64,000 bases of DNA from Sulfuritalea sp. (GTDB lineage Bacteria > Pseudomonadota > Gammaproteobacteria > Burkholderiales > Rhodocyclaceae): assembly GCA_016712985.1 (NCBI GenBank), contig JADJQA010000013.1, positions 1 through 64,000 of the forward strand, given 5' to 3'. Position numbers and translations under genes: made by a program. Positions 19,030 to 27,876 of the stretch are shown one piece after another (the first letter of the stretch is position 1; the number at the start of each line of letters is the position of its first letter). The notes under the pieces were generated by a model, which did no database searches, had not been told where the DNA came from, and worked only from the letters and a program-made list of their open reading frames with translations.

Positions 19030-20203
19030 TCATTTATTGAGTTCGCGCATGGCCCGTTCCAGACCCGCGAGCGTCAGCGGGAACATGCGGCTGCTGAAAA
19101 TCGTGCGGACCAGCTCTATGGAATGGCGATAGTCCCACAAACGCTCCGGCTCGGGGTTGAGCCAGACGGCGCGCGGCCAGGTGTCGAGCATGCGCTGCAA
19201 CCAGACGGCGCCGGCTTCCTCGTTGGAGTATTCGACGGAACCGCCGGGCTGGAGGATCTCGTAGGGGCTCATCGTCGCATCGCCGACCACCACGACCTTG
19301 TAGTCCTCGCCATACTTGTGCATCACGTCCCACAGCGGGAAGCGCTCACCGTGGCGGCGCCGGTTGTCCTTCCACACGTAGTCATAAATGCAGTTGTGGA
19401 AATAGAAATATTCCAGATGTTTGAACTCGCTCTTGGCCGCGGAGAAAAGCTCCTCGCAGACCTTGATGTGATCGTCCATCGAACCGCCGATGTCGAGGAA
19501 CAGCAGCACCTTGACCTTGTTGTGGCGTTCCGGGCGCATCTTGATGTCGAGCCAGCCGGCGTTGCGCGCGGTCGACGGCAATGGTGCTGTCCAGGTCGAG
19601 TTCATCCTCGGCGCCTTCACGGGCGAAGCGCCGCAAGCGGCGCAGGGCGATCTTGATGTTGCGCGTGCCGAGTTCCACCGTGTCGTCGAGGTTGCGGTAT
19701 TCGCGGTTTTCCCAGACCTTGACCGCGGTACGGTTACCCGCCGACTCACCGCCGACGCGAATGCCTTCGGGGTGGTAGCCGCCATGGCCGAACGGTGAAC
19801 TGCCGCCGGTGCCGATCCACTTGCTACCGCCCGAATGACGCGCCTTCTGTTCTTCGAGGCGCTTCCTGAACTCCGCCATCAGTTTGTCCCAGCCGAGCTT
19901 TTCCAGCTTGGCCTTTTCCTCGGGAGTCAGGTGCTTCTTCATCATCATCTTGAGCCATTCCTCGGGAATGTCCGCGTCAAGACCCGGGATGTGCTGCACC
20001 CCCTTGAAGTATTCGCCGAAGGCCTGGTCAAACTTGTCGTAGTGCGTTTCGTCCTTGACCAGGCAGGTGCGCGCCAGAAAGTAGAAGTCGTCGATGGAAT
20101 GGCCCGCGACGCGCGCCTTGATGGCTTCCAACAGCGTGAGGAACTCGCGCGTGGAAACCGGCAGCTTTCTGGTCTTGAGATGCAGGAAGAAGTCGATCAG
20201 CAT
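19030..20203 (-). CDS. von Willebrand factor A domain protein, CoxE-like (frameshifted here)
   Basis: The N-terminal part (MLIDFFLHLKTRKLPVSTREFLTLLEA...) and the C-terminal VWA domain are in different frames. The join lies near 19575, where DLDSTIA should run into ARNAGWLDIKMRPERHN. The metal-site motif is FLDIGGSMDDH, the DxGxS form usual in this family. The repaired protein is about 390 residues. CoxE-type proteins act with a MoxR AAA+ ATPase as a chaperone pair for insertion of metal cofactors or assembly of complexes. The MoxR gene is directly upstream (its end is 51 bp from this start). The client is not evident here. Confidence 0.85.
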
Positions 20204-20254
20204 GGCAAGTCGGCGCTGGCGGGGCGGTGGGATGTGCGGCGTTTCAGCGGCGCA

Positions 20255-21098
20255 TCAACGATTGTGCCTGGCCATGAACACCAGCCGTTCGAAGAGGTGC
20301 ACGTCCTGCTCGTTCTTCAGCAGCGCGCCTGCCAGCGGCGGCACGACGGTCTTGCGGTCCTTCGAGCGAAGTGCTTCGGGGGGGAATGTCCTCGGCGACC
20401 AGCAGCTTGAGCCAATCGATGAGTTCCGAGGTCGAGGGTTTCTTCTTCATGCCCGGCACCTCGCGCAGTTCGAAGAAGACTTCCATCGCTTCCCGCAGCA
20501 AATCCTGTTTCAGCCGCGGGAAGTGCACATCGACGATACGCCGCATGGTCTCCTTGTCGGGAAACTTGATGTAGTGGAAGAAGCACCGGCGCAGGAAGGC
20601 GTCGGGCAACTCCTTCTCGTTGTTGGAGGTGATGATCACGATCGGGCGCACGTCGGCGCGGATGGTCTGGCGTGTCTCGTAGACATGGAACTCCATGCGG
20701 TCGAGTTCGCGCAGCAGGTCGTTGGGAAACTCGATGTCGGCCTTGTCCACCTCGTCGATCAGGATCACGGAGGGCCGGCCCTGCTCGAAGGCTTGCCATA
20801 GCACGCCCTTGACGATGTAGTTGGAAATGTCCTTGACCTTCTCGTCGCCGAGCTGGGAATCGCGCAGGCGCGACACCGCGTCGTATTCGTAGAGGCCCTG
20901 CTGCGCCTTGGTGGTGGATTTGATATGCCACTGCAGCAGCGGCACGCCCAGCGCGCCGGCGACTTCCTCGGCCAGCATGGTCTTGCCGGTGCCGGGCTCG
21001 CCCTTGATCAGCAGCGGGCGTTGCAGGGTGATCGCGGCGTTGACCGCCAGCATCAGGTCGGGGGTGGCGACGTAGGAGTCGGTTCCTTCAAAGCGCAT
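20255..21098 (-). CDS. MoxR-type AAA+ ATPase (frameshifted near C-terminus here)
   Basis: The AAA+ motifs are clear: Walker A IKGEPGTGKTMLAEEVA, Walker B VILIDEVDKADIEFPNDLL, sensor I PIVIITSNNEKELPDAFLRRC (with the Arg finger) and sensor II ..STSELIDWLKLL. The frame is lost at a run of seven G at 20378-20384 (seven C on the coding strand). With six, the protein ends ...IPPEALRSKDRK...LFERLVFMARHNR, the family's normal C-terminus, at 20255. Repaired length is about 280 residues. It is the partner of the CoxE-like gene downstream. Confidence 0.9.
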
Positions 21099-21174
21099 GG
21101 TGTTCTCTTTCAGAGTTGATGCGGAAGATTATCCCAGAGCGGGCTGCTTGTCGCCGAATTGTCAGCGTCGAGTT

Positions 21175-21600
21175 TCACCGAGCGGCGCGCCGAACGCAGT
21201 CGAGGTAGGCCTCGCCATCGGGCGGCAGGCGGCTCGTCTGCGAGCGCCAGATCATTTCGCCGAGGCATTCGAGCACCGCGTGCAGGGCTTCATGGCGGTC
21301 GTCGCGCCGGCTTTGCAGTGTGTTGAAGGCGGCGCGGATGCCCGGCGGCTGGTCAATCGAAAGCTGTTCCTCGATCGCCAGATGCAGCGACAGATGCAGG
21401 AAAGGATTGGTCTCGCCGTGTTCCGGCGTCCATTCGCGGGTCAAGGCATCTTCGGCTTCGAGCAGGGCGTGGTATTCGGGATGCAGTTCGACCAGGTCGG
21501 CCGCCAACGCATCCATGGTGGTGCTAGGCAGCCTGTTGCGGCGCTTCGTCCAGGCGTCGATCAGGAATTGACGGGCCTGGTCGCGAGAAGGGTTAAACAT
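21175..21600 (-). CDS. DUF1841 family protein
   Basis: This 141-residue protein opens MFNPSRDQARQFLIDAW and contains LVELHPEYHALLEAEDA and PEHGETNPFLHLSLHLAIEEQLSIDQPPGI, the hallmark block of DUF1841. The role is unknown. Its start overlaps the end of nth by 8 bp, so it belongs to the rnf-nth transcript. Conserved His residues in HLSLHLAIEEQ could bind metal, but this is only a guess. Confidence 0.88.
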   Translation of the reverse strand: MFNPSRDQARQFLIDAWTKRRNRLPSTTMDALAADLVELHPEYHALLEAEDALTREWTPEHGETNPFLHLSLHLAIEEQLSIDQPPGIRAAFNTLQSRRDDRHEALHAVLECLGEMIWRSQTSRLPPDGEAYLDCVRRAAR

Positions 21601-22288
21601 TCGTCTGGTTCCGGCCGCCGCGCTGAATGCCGATGGCGCTGGCGTTAGCCTTCACTGAAAATTCCTTTTCTTTGAATGCGCAGAGATCGAAGACTTGGCA
21701 ATGCGCGCAATCCGGCGTGCGCGCCTTGCAGGTGTAACGACCGTGCAGGATCAGCCAGTGGTGGGCATGGAGGCGAAATTCGACGGGCACCACCTTGAGC
21801 AGCTTCTGTTCCACCGCCTCGACCGTTTTGCCCGGAGCCAGCCCGGTGCGATTGCCGACGCGGAATATGTGCGTATCGACCGCAATGGTCGGCTCGTGGA
21901 AGGCGATATTGAGCACCACGTTTGCGGTCTTGCGGCCAACGCCTGGAAGGGCTTCGAGCGCGTTGCGATCGTGCGGCACTTCACCACCGTGGCGTTCGAG
22001 CAGCAGGCGCGACAAGGCCACGACGTTCTTCGCCTTGGTGCGATACAGGCCGATGGTCTGGATGTAATCGGTCAGTCCTTCCTCGCCCAGCGCGGCCATG
22101 GCCTGCGGCGTCGGATGGTCGCGGAACAGCGCGCGCGTGGCGCGATTGACGCCCTTGTCGGTGGCCTGTGCCGAGAGCACCACGGCGACCAGCAATTGGA
22201 AGGGCGTTGCGTACTCAAGCTCGCCTTTTGGTTCCGGGTTGGCGGCTGCGAGGCGGGAAAAGAACTCGCGGACCTTCTTCGGGCTCAT
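21593..22288 (-). CDS. nth: Endonuclease III (DNA N-glycosylase/AP lyase)
   Basis: Nth removes oxidised pyrimidines and nicks abasic DNA. The helix-hairpin-helix LPGVGRKTANVVLN carries the catalytic Lys, and the catalytic Asp is in AVDTHIFRVGNR. The [4Fe-4S] ligands are seen as C-x6-C-x2-C-x5-C in TCKARTPDCAHCQVFDLC. It is 231 residues, slightly longer than E. coli Nth because of a C-terminal tail (SVKANASAIGIQRGGRNQTNV). It overlaps the end of rnfE by 4 bp, the same rnf-nth order as in E. coli. Confidence 0.96.
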   Translation of the reverse strand: MSPKKVREFFSRLAAANPEPKGELEYATPFQLLVAVVLSAQATDKGVNRATRALFRDHPTPQAMAALGEEGLTDYIQTIGLYRTKAKNVVALSRLLLERHGGEVPHDRNALEALPGVGRKTANVVLNIAFHEPTIAVDTHIFRVGNRTGLAPGKTVEAVEQKLLKVVPVEFRLHAHHWLILHGRYTCKARTPDCAHCQVFDLCAFKEKEFSVKANASAIGIQRGGRNQTNV

Positions 22289-22974
22289 GCCGGGAGGGAG
22301 TTTGCCGGCGGTAACTGCTCGTGCAGGCGCTTCTCACGCAGGCGCTGGTTGGCGCGGGCATCGAGCCAGTTGCGCCCGGCGATCAGCAGACCGAGAACAA
22401 AGAAGGCGCCGGGCGGCAGCATGGCGATCAGGAATCCGGGATAGTCGGCGGGCAGGATCTGGATGCCGGACAGCTTCGGGAAAATCATCTCGATGCCGGA
22501 GAACAGCGTGCCCTGCCCGATGAATTCGCGCACGCCACCCAGCAGCGCGATCACCCAGACGAACCCGACGCCCATCATCAGGCCATCGAAGGTCGCCGCA
22601 CGCAGGCCGTTCTTGGCGGCGAAGGCTTCGACGCGGGCCAGCACGATGCAGTTGGTGACGATAAGCGGAATGAAAATGCCGAGCACCAGGTACATGTCAT
22701 GCAGGAAGGCGTTGAAGGCCAGGTCGACGACCGTGACCAGTGCGGCGATGATCAGGACGAACACCGGTATGCGGATCTCGTAGGGGATCAGCGCGCGCAG
22801 CGCCGAAATCGCGAAGTTGGCAAGCATCATGACGAGGATGGTGGCGAGACCGAGGCTTACGGCATTGACCATGGTGCTGCTCACCGCCAACAGGGGGCAA
22901 AGACCCAGCAATTGCGCGAGGATGGAATTTTGCTTCCACAGGCCGTTCCAGGCGATGTCCTTGTAGATGCTCAT
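22285..22974 (-). CDS. rnfE: Rnf electron transport complex subunit E
   Basis: This 229-residue membrane subunit of the Rnf (Rsx) ferredoxin:NAD oxidoreductase has about six helices. It includes the conserved NSILAQLLGLCPLLAVSSTMVNA near the N-terminus and IPLIVTNCIVLARVEAFA in the middle, both with the Cys that helps hold the membrane Fe-S centre between RnfA and RnfE. It is the last rnf gene and overlaps nth. A 191-bp G/C-rich spacer separates it from rnfG, which is unusual in this otherwise tightly packed operon. Confidence 0.95.
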   Translation of the reverse strand: MSIYKDIAWNGLWKQNSILAQLLGLCPLLAVSSTMVNAVSLGLATILVMMLANFAISALRALIPYEIRIPVFVLIIAALVTVVDLAFNAFLHDMYLVLGIFIPLIVTNCIVLARVEAFAAKNGLRAATFDGLMMGVGFVWVIALLGGVREFIGQGTLFSGIEMIFPKLSGIQILPADYPGFLIAMLPPGAFFVLGLLIAGRNWLDARANQRLREKRLHEQLPPANSLPA

Positions 22975-23165
22975 GGCTTTGTCTCCCGCAGGGCCGCCCG
23001 CGCAAGCGCGGGATATTTACAGCACCCCCTCCCATTCTTCCCCCGCCGGGAGGGGGAGGGTCACCCCCGCCCAGGGGTGGGGGAAGGGGGGTGGGGGGGC
23101 ATAATTCCCCGACGGGAAGGCCAAGCCTTCCCCCATGGGGGGCAGCGAACCAATGTGAGCGGGGC
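22975..23165. repeat. G/C-rich spacer with stem-loops inside the rnf operon
   Basis: No gene is seen in these 191 bp between rnfG and rnfE. The stretch contains runs of C and G, a CCCGCG/CGCGGG hairpin near 22997-23012 and an 8-bp stem GGGAAGGC/GCCTTCCC at 23114-23132. It may be a dispersed palindromic repeat or an mRNA-stabilising segment. Some of the G/C runs could also be assembly noise, as at 27134-27200. Confidence 0.45.
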
Positions 23166-23864
23166 TCATAGTTCCTTTTCCTCAAAGCGGGCGTCGGGTG
23201 GCAGGGCGAACAGTCGTTCCCGGTTTTCCACGGCCCAGGCCAGCGCGCGGCCGCTGGCATTGGTCACGGCACGCGCGGAAATCGTCGCGCCGCTCATCTG
23301 GTCGAAGCGCCCGCCATCCTTTTTCACGCGCCACTTGTCGCGCGGCACGGTTTCGAAGCCGAGATTGCTGAATTGGGTGATCCACGGCCGCGCCTTGTTG
23401 CGATCCTTCTTCGGATCGATGTAGTCGCCCAGGCCCGGCGTCTCCTTGTGCGTGGTAACTCGTGCCGCGAGCAGCCTGCCATCGGCGCCGACGGCGACGA
23501 TCAGACCGATGCGCCCGGCGTATCCATTCGCCGTCGCGGTCTCGAACACCAGTGCCACCGGCACGCCGTTCCTGCGCGCGCGCCACAGCCGCGTGTCGTC
23601 GTCGAGTCCCAGAACCTTGCCCGGCGGCAGGGTGATGGCGTCGGCCATCAGGTCGTTGTCGTGCATCGTCGCGGGCAGGACCTCACCGATCAGGCGCAGC
23701 TTTTCCGCCAGTGCGCTGGCGGCGACCATGGGCGCCGTAGCCTTGTAGGTGCCCGCCATCAGTGCGGTGAATATCAGGGTGAAGGCGAGCATGATGGCGG
23801 CCGTGCGCACCGAGATGCGGAACACGCCGGAATTCCTTTGCCCGACTCCGACGGGTTCGCTCAT
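23166..23864 (-). CDS. rnfG: Rnf electron transport complex subunit G
   Basis: This 232-residue protein has one N-terminal membrane helix (AAIMLAFTLIFTALMAGTY) and a periplasmic domain. The covalent FMN site is the Ser/Thr of SGATISARAV (form SGATxTS). HKETPGLGDYIDPKKD is the other conserved block of the FMN-binding domain. It overlaps rnfD by 4 bp. Confidence 0.95.
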   Translation of the reverse strand: MSEPVGVGQRNSGVFRISVRTAAIMLAFTLIFTALMAGTYKATAPMVAASALAEKLRLIGEVLPATMHDNDLMADAITLPPGKVLGLDDDTRLWRARRNGVPVALVFETATANGYAGRIGLIVAVGADGRLLAARVTTHKETPGLGDYIDPKKDRNKARPWITQFSNLGFETVPRDKWRVKKDGGRFDQMSGATISARAVTNASGRALAWAVENRERLFALPPDARFEEKEL

Positions 23865-24880
23865 CTGGTGTCTCCGTCCGGCTTCTTGTGGCCAAACACG
23901 GCCGGCTGCGTGTACATATCGATCAGGGGTGCCGCGATGTTCATCAGCAGAACGGCGAAGGCGATGCCATCCGGATAGGCGCCGAAAGTACGGATGACCC
24001 AGGTCAGGAGGGCGGCACCGGCGGCGAAAATCAGCTTGCCCTTCGGCGTGGCGGCGCCGGAGACCGGATCGGTAACAATGAAGAAGGCGGCAAACATGGC
24101 GCCGCCGGTAAGAACGTGGAACAGCGGCGGTGCGAACTGCGTGGGGTCAATGAGGGAAAACAGGCCGGACACGGCGAACAGGATGGCGAGAAACGCGGTT
24201 GGCATGTGCCAGGTGATGGTGCGCCGCTGCATCAGCCAAAGGCCGCCTGCCAGGTAGGCTAACGCAATCCATTCCCAGCCCTTGCCGCCGATGTTGCCGA
24301 AGCTGGCGCCGCTACCGAGAACGCCGGCCACCGTGGCGGGCGCGTCGGCGGAGTGCAGCGCCGTGCGCAGCGCGTCGAGCGGCGTCGCCATGGTGATGGC
24401 GTCGAGCTGGCGCAGTCCAAAAATCGCATTCATGTACTGCGTAAAATCCGCAGCACCAACCGCCGGCCACTGCGACATCAGGGACGGGTAGGCGACGATC
24501 ATCAGCGCAAAGGCGACCATGGCGGGATTGAAGGGGTTTTGTCCCAGCCCGCCGTAGAGATGCTTGGCGACAACAATGGCCAGTAGCGTGCCAAGCACCG
24601 TCAGCCACCAGGGCGCGATCGAGGGAAAGCTGAGCGCGATCAGCCAGGCCGTGACCAGGGCCGAACCGTCGGTGAGGAACATCATCAGCGGCTTGCCTCG
24701 CAGTTTCAGCATCGCCGCTTCGGCCGCCAGCGCGGTCACCGAGGTTAGTACGATCTGCACCAGGATGGCGGCGCCGAAAAACCAGACGTAGGCGGCGATG
24801 CCCGGCAGTAGCGCGAGCAGAACGCGCAACATGACCGATTGCACGCTGGCGGGTTGGAGAGAGTAGGGCGAATTGTTCAT
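23861..24880 (-). CDS. rnfD: Rnf electron transport complex subunit D
   Basis: This 339-residue polytopic membrane flavoprotein has about ten hydrophobic segments. Recognisable are VAKHLYGGLGQNPFNPAMVAF and DAITMATPLDALR, whose Thr in the ATP context is the site of covalent FMN attachment in RnfD/NqrB proteins. The C-terminal VTDPVSGAATPKGKLIFAAG is also conserved. It lies between rnfC (30-bp gap) and rnfG (4-bp overlap). Confidence 0.95.
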   Translation of the reverse strand: MNNSPYSLQPASVQSVMLRVLLALLPGIAAYVWFFGAAILVQIVLTSVTALAAEAAMLKLRGKPLMMFLTDGSALVTAWLIALSFPSIAPWWLTVLGTLLAIVVAKHLYGGLGQNPFNPAMVAFALMIVAYPSLMSQWPAVGAADFTQYMNAIFGLRQLDAITMATPLDALRTALHSADAPATVAGVLGSGASFGNIGGKGWEWIALAYLAGGLWLMQRRTITWHMPTAFLAILFAVSGLFSLIDPTQFAPPLFHVLTGGAMFAAFFIVTDPVSGAATPKGKLIFAAGAALLTWVIRTFGAYPDGIAFAVLLMNIAAPLIDMYTQPAVFGHKKPDGDTR

Positions 24881-24910
24881 GATGGATTCACGAAGGGCTT
24901 ATCGTCCTGC

Positions 24911-26581
24911 CTAGTCTTCCTGCCGCAGATGCGGTTTCGCCATTTCGCGAATCTCGGCGCGACGTTCTTCGATGGCAGCAACTTCTGCTTGCTGTTCCGG
25001 CCTCAGGTTGACGGTGTTTCCGGGGTGCGCCTGCTCCTTCTGCGCCTTCGCGCGTTCCAGCGCGGCGGCGATCAGGGCCTTCTTGGCATCCTCCTCGGGG
25101 GCCGTTGCCGGTTTTTCGGCAACGGCAATGGCGGCAGCGGCCTTTTCCCTTCCGGCGGCGGTCTTGGCGGCGAGTTTGGCCGCCTTTTCCTCCTTCTCCC
25201 TTTCTTCCCGTGCGAGCCGGAACTCGTAGCGTTCGCGCGCGGTGTCAGCGGCCGCTTTTTCCTTTTCGCGCGCCCAGATTTCGCCCTTGGCGAAGCGGAA
25301 GTAATCCACCAGGGGAATACGCGACGGGCAGACGTAGGAGCAGCAGCCGCACTCGATGCAATCGAAGAGATCGTATTCCTGGGCCTTGCCGAAAATCTTC
25401 GCCCTGCTGAACCAGTAAAGATCAAAGGGCTGGAGCTCGGCGGGGCAGACCTGGGCGCAGGCGCCGCAGCGTATGCAGGGCATTTCCGGCGACGGTGGTG
25501 GGAACAGGACCGGAGAGCCGGCCAGAATGCAGTTGGTGCCCTTGACCACCGGCATGTCGAGGCTCTCCAGGGTGACTCCCATCATCGGTCCCCCCATCAG
25601 GTAGCGGTCGGTGTCGGCGCGGGGGCCGGCAACAGGCAGCAATTCGCGGATCGGTGTGCCGATGCGGACTTCGAAGTTCCCCGGGTTTGCCATGTTGCCG
25701 CTTAGTGTGAGTATTCGCGACACGAGCGGTTCGCCATGTTCCACGGCACGGAAAATTGCGTGGGCGGAGCCGACGTTGAAACATTGCAGACCGAAATGGG
25801 TGCCGAGCTTGCCGTAAGGAATCTCGATGCCGGTAAGCACGCGGATCAGTTGCTTCTCGCCACCCGCCGGATATAGGGTCGGAACCGTCACCACCTCGAT
25901 ATCGGCTTCGCCCATGTGCCTTACGGCGGCCTGCATCGATTCGATGGCCTGCGGCTTGTTGTCCTCGATGCCAATCAGGATGCGGCGGGCGCCGGTAATG
26001 TGGCGCATGATCGAGGCGCCGCCAAGAATCATGTCGGCGCGCTCGCGCATCAGGCGGTCATCGCAGGTGATCCAGGGCTCGCACTCGGCGCCGTTGAGGA
26101 TCAAGGTTTCGATTCCCTTTTCCCCCGGCCCCAGCTTGACGTGGCTGGGAAAACCGGCGCCACCGAGGCCGACCACGCCGCAGTCGCGCAGGTAGTCCCG
26201 TGTCTGCTCGGGCGTTACTCTGCGGTAGTCGAAGGCCTGCAATTCGATCCAGCGATCTTCTCCGTCCGGGTCAATGATGATGCTGGGGGCGGGCAAGCCG
26301 GAGGGGTGCGGCACCGGCTGCGGCTCTATGGCGCGCACCGTGCCGGAGGTCGGCGCATGGAGCGCGGTGCACATCGCCCCTTCGGCGGCGGCGATCACCT
26401 GGCCCTTCAGCACTCTCTGGCCCGGTTCCACCACGCTGCGCGCCATGGCGCGGGCGCTCTGGCGTAGGGGGATGATCAGTTGCGAGGGCAGCGGCGCCGT
26501 GCGGATCGGCGCGGTGGCCGATTCATCCTTGTGGGATTCGGGCTTGACTCCGCCCTTGAAGGTGAATAGCCGGGAGATCAT
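24911..26581 (-). CDS. rnfC: Rnf electron transport complex subunit C
   Basis: This 556-residue NADH-binding subunit shows the FMN/NAD region GVVGLGGAGFPSHVKL and LILNGAECEPWITCDDRLM. Two [4Fe-4S] clusters are held by CIRCGACAQVCP and CIECGCCSYVCP. The C-terminal 140 residues form the Ala/Lys/Glu-rich coiled region common in proteobacterial RnfC (KEKAAADTARERYEF..). ATG 26581 (MISRLFTFKGG) overlaps the rnfB stop. A larger open frame runs into it from rnfA, but only this part is RnfC. Confidence 0.95.
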   Translation of the reverse strand: MISRLFTFKGGVKPESHKDESATAPIRTAPLPSQLIIPLRQSARAMARSVVEPGQRVLKGQVIAAAEGAMCTALHAPTSGTVRAIEPQPVPHPSGLPAPSIIIDPDGEDRWIELQAFDYRRVTPEQTRDYLRDCGVVGLGGAGFPSHVKLGPGEKGIETLILNGAECEPWITCDDRLMRERADMILGGASIMRHITGARRILIGIEDNKPQAIESMQAAVRHMGEADIEVVTVPTLYPAGGEKQLIRVLTGIEIPYGKLGTHFGLQCFNVGSAHAIFRAVEHGEPLVSRILTLSGNMANPGNFEVRIGTPIRELLPVAGPRADTDRYLMGGPMMGVTLESLDMPVVKGTNCILAGSPVLFPPPSPEMPCIRCGACAQVCPAELQPFDLYWFSRAKIFGKAQEYDLFDCIECGCCSYVCPSRIPLVDYFRFAKGEIWAREKEKAAADTARERYEFRLAREEREKEEKAAKLAAKTAAGREKAAAAIAVAEKPATAPEEDAKKALIAAALERAKAQKEQAHPGNTVNLRPEQQAEVAAIEERRAEIREMAKPHLRQED

Positions 26582-27127
26582 GCTGTCTGCCGCAGCGGGA
26601 TCACGGGATACTTCCATTTCCAGGTATCCACGGTTTCCCGGATCGGTTCCATGACGATGCAGTCGACGGGACAGGGTGCGATGCAAAGCTCGCACCCCGT
26701 GCACTGCACGGCAACCACGGTATGCATCTGCTTCGCTGCGCCGACGATGGCGTCTACCGGGCAGGCCTGGATGCACAGCGTGCAGCCGATGCAGGCCTGC
26801 TCGTCGATGACGGCGATCGACTTCGGCTTCTCGACGCCGTGCTCGGCGGATAGCGGCTTGAACTCGCGGCCGAGCAGGTCGGCCAGCTTGTGGATGCCTT
26901 CCTCGCCGCCTGGCGGACACTGGTTGATGTCGGCCTCGCCCTTGGCGATGGCCGTGGCATAGGGCTTGCAACCGGGGAAGCCGCACTGCCCGCACTGCGT
27001 CTGCGGCAGGATGGCATCGATCTTCTCCACCAGCGGATCGCCTTCGACACGGAATCTCACGGCGGCGTAGCCGAGTGCGGCACCGAGCAGGACGGCGCCA
27101 AGCGCCATGACCATTCGCGTCGAGCAT
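26578..27127 (-). CDS. rnfB: Rnf electron transport complex subunit B (ferredoxin-like; 5' frameshift here)
   Basis: RnfB feeds electrons into the complex. It shows one membrane helix (ALGAVLLGAALGYAAVRF), the C-x2-C-x4-C cluster site in CGQCGFPGCKPYATAIAKGEA with its fourth Cys at NQCPPGG, and two 4Fe-4S ferredoxin motifs (CIGCTLCIQACP and CTGCELCIAPCP). The in-frame start at 27114 is too short; ATG 27127 would give MLDAMVMALGAV if one extra A near 27114-27117 is removed. About 182 residues. A suspicious G/C tract lies just upstream. Confidence 0.92.
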
Positions 27128-27200
27128 GGCTACCGCCCGCCCCGGGGGGGGGGCCCCCCCCCGCCGGCGCCCCCCGCCCGCCCGCGCGGGCGGGGGGGCC
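27128..27200. other. Nearly pure G/C tract between rnfA and rnfB, probable assembly artefact
   Basis: From 27134 to 27200 the sequence is almost only G and C in homopolymer runs (for example 10 G then 10 C). It replaces the expected rnfA stop and the short rnfA-rnfB spacer. Its composition is unlike any neighbour. The same kind of tract occurs at 28953-29124. Confidence 0.7.
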
Positions 27201-27781
27201 TTGAACTTGTCCAGCCCGGCAAAGCCCATGAAGGCGAGACTCATCAGGCCCGCGGTAATCATGGCAATGGCCGTGCCACGGAAGTGAATTGGCACGTCCG
27301 CCGCTTCAAGGCGTTCGCGGATCCCGGCGAACATGATCAGCGCCAGCGTGAAACCGAGCGCGCTACCGAATCCGAACAGCAGCGATTCGAGGAAGTTGTG
27401 GCGCAGAGCGACGTTGAGCAACGGGATGCCGAGCACTGCGCAATTGGTCGTGATCAGCGGCAGGTAGATGCCCAGAACCTGGTGCAGCAGCGGGCTGGTC
27501 TTCTGGATCACCAGCTCGGTCAATTGCACGATGGCGGCAATCGTGACGATGAAGGACAGAGTGCGCAGGTATTCAAGCTGATTGGGTATCAGCAGCCAGC
27601 GGTCGATGACAAAACTGGCGCCGCAGGCCATGGTCAGCACGAAGGTTGTCGCAGCGCCCATGCCAAGCGCGGTTTCGAGCTTCTTGGAGACGCCCATGAA
27701 CGGGCACAGACCGAGTATCCGTACGAAGACGACGTTATTGACGAGAACAGCGCCGAGAACAACGAAGAGATAGCTTGTCAT
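27200..27781 (-). CDS. rnfA: Rnf electron transport complex subunit A (stop codon not visible)
   Basis: This polytopic membrane subunit has about 194 readable residues starting MTSYLFVVLGAVLVNNVVFVRILGLCPFMGVS. The conserved GLCPF and YLPLITTNCAVLG blocks hold the Cys pair for the intramembrane Fe-S centre shared with RnfE. It normally ends at about 193 residues, which is exactly where the G/C tract begins (...GLDKFK), so the natural stop is probably lost in that tract. ATG 27781 is the first gene of the rnf operon. Confidence 0.93.
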
Positions 27782-27814
27782 GATGTGCGGAACGACATGC
27801 TGGTTTCGCAATAA

Positions 27815-27858
27815 TTGGTGGATATCAAATTATCTCGCTTTTAATGGTATGTGCGCAA
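27815..27858 (-). promoter_or_regulatory. Candidate rnf promoter with an FNR/Anr-like box
   Basis: On the minus strand, TTGCGC (27858-27853), an 18-bp spacer and GATAAT (27834-27829) resemble a sigma-70 promoter. Immediately downstream, TTGATATCCACCAA (27828-27815) matches the FNR/Anr consensus TTGAT-N4-ATCAA at nine of ten positions. It lies 34 bp before the rnfA ATG. Its place after the -10 would suit repression more than activation. Confidence 0.4.
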
Positions 27859-27876
27859 GCGGGGAAATGTCGGTTG

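Noticed and set aside
24911..27811. A 966-codon open frame spanning rnfA, rnfB and rnfC
   Set aside because: Its first part is RnfA, its last part is RnfC, but the middle is rnfB read in the wrong frame, joined only because the G/C tract and an indel removed stops. It is not a real fusion.
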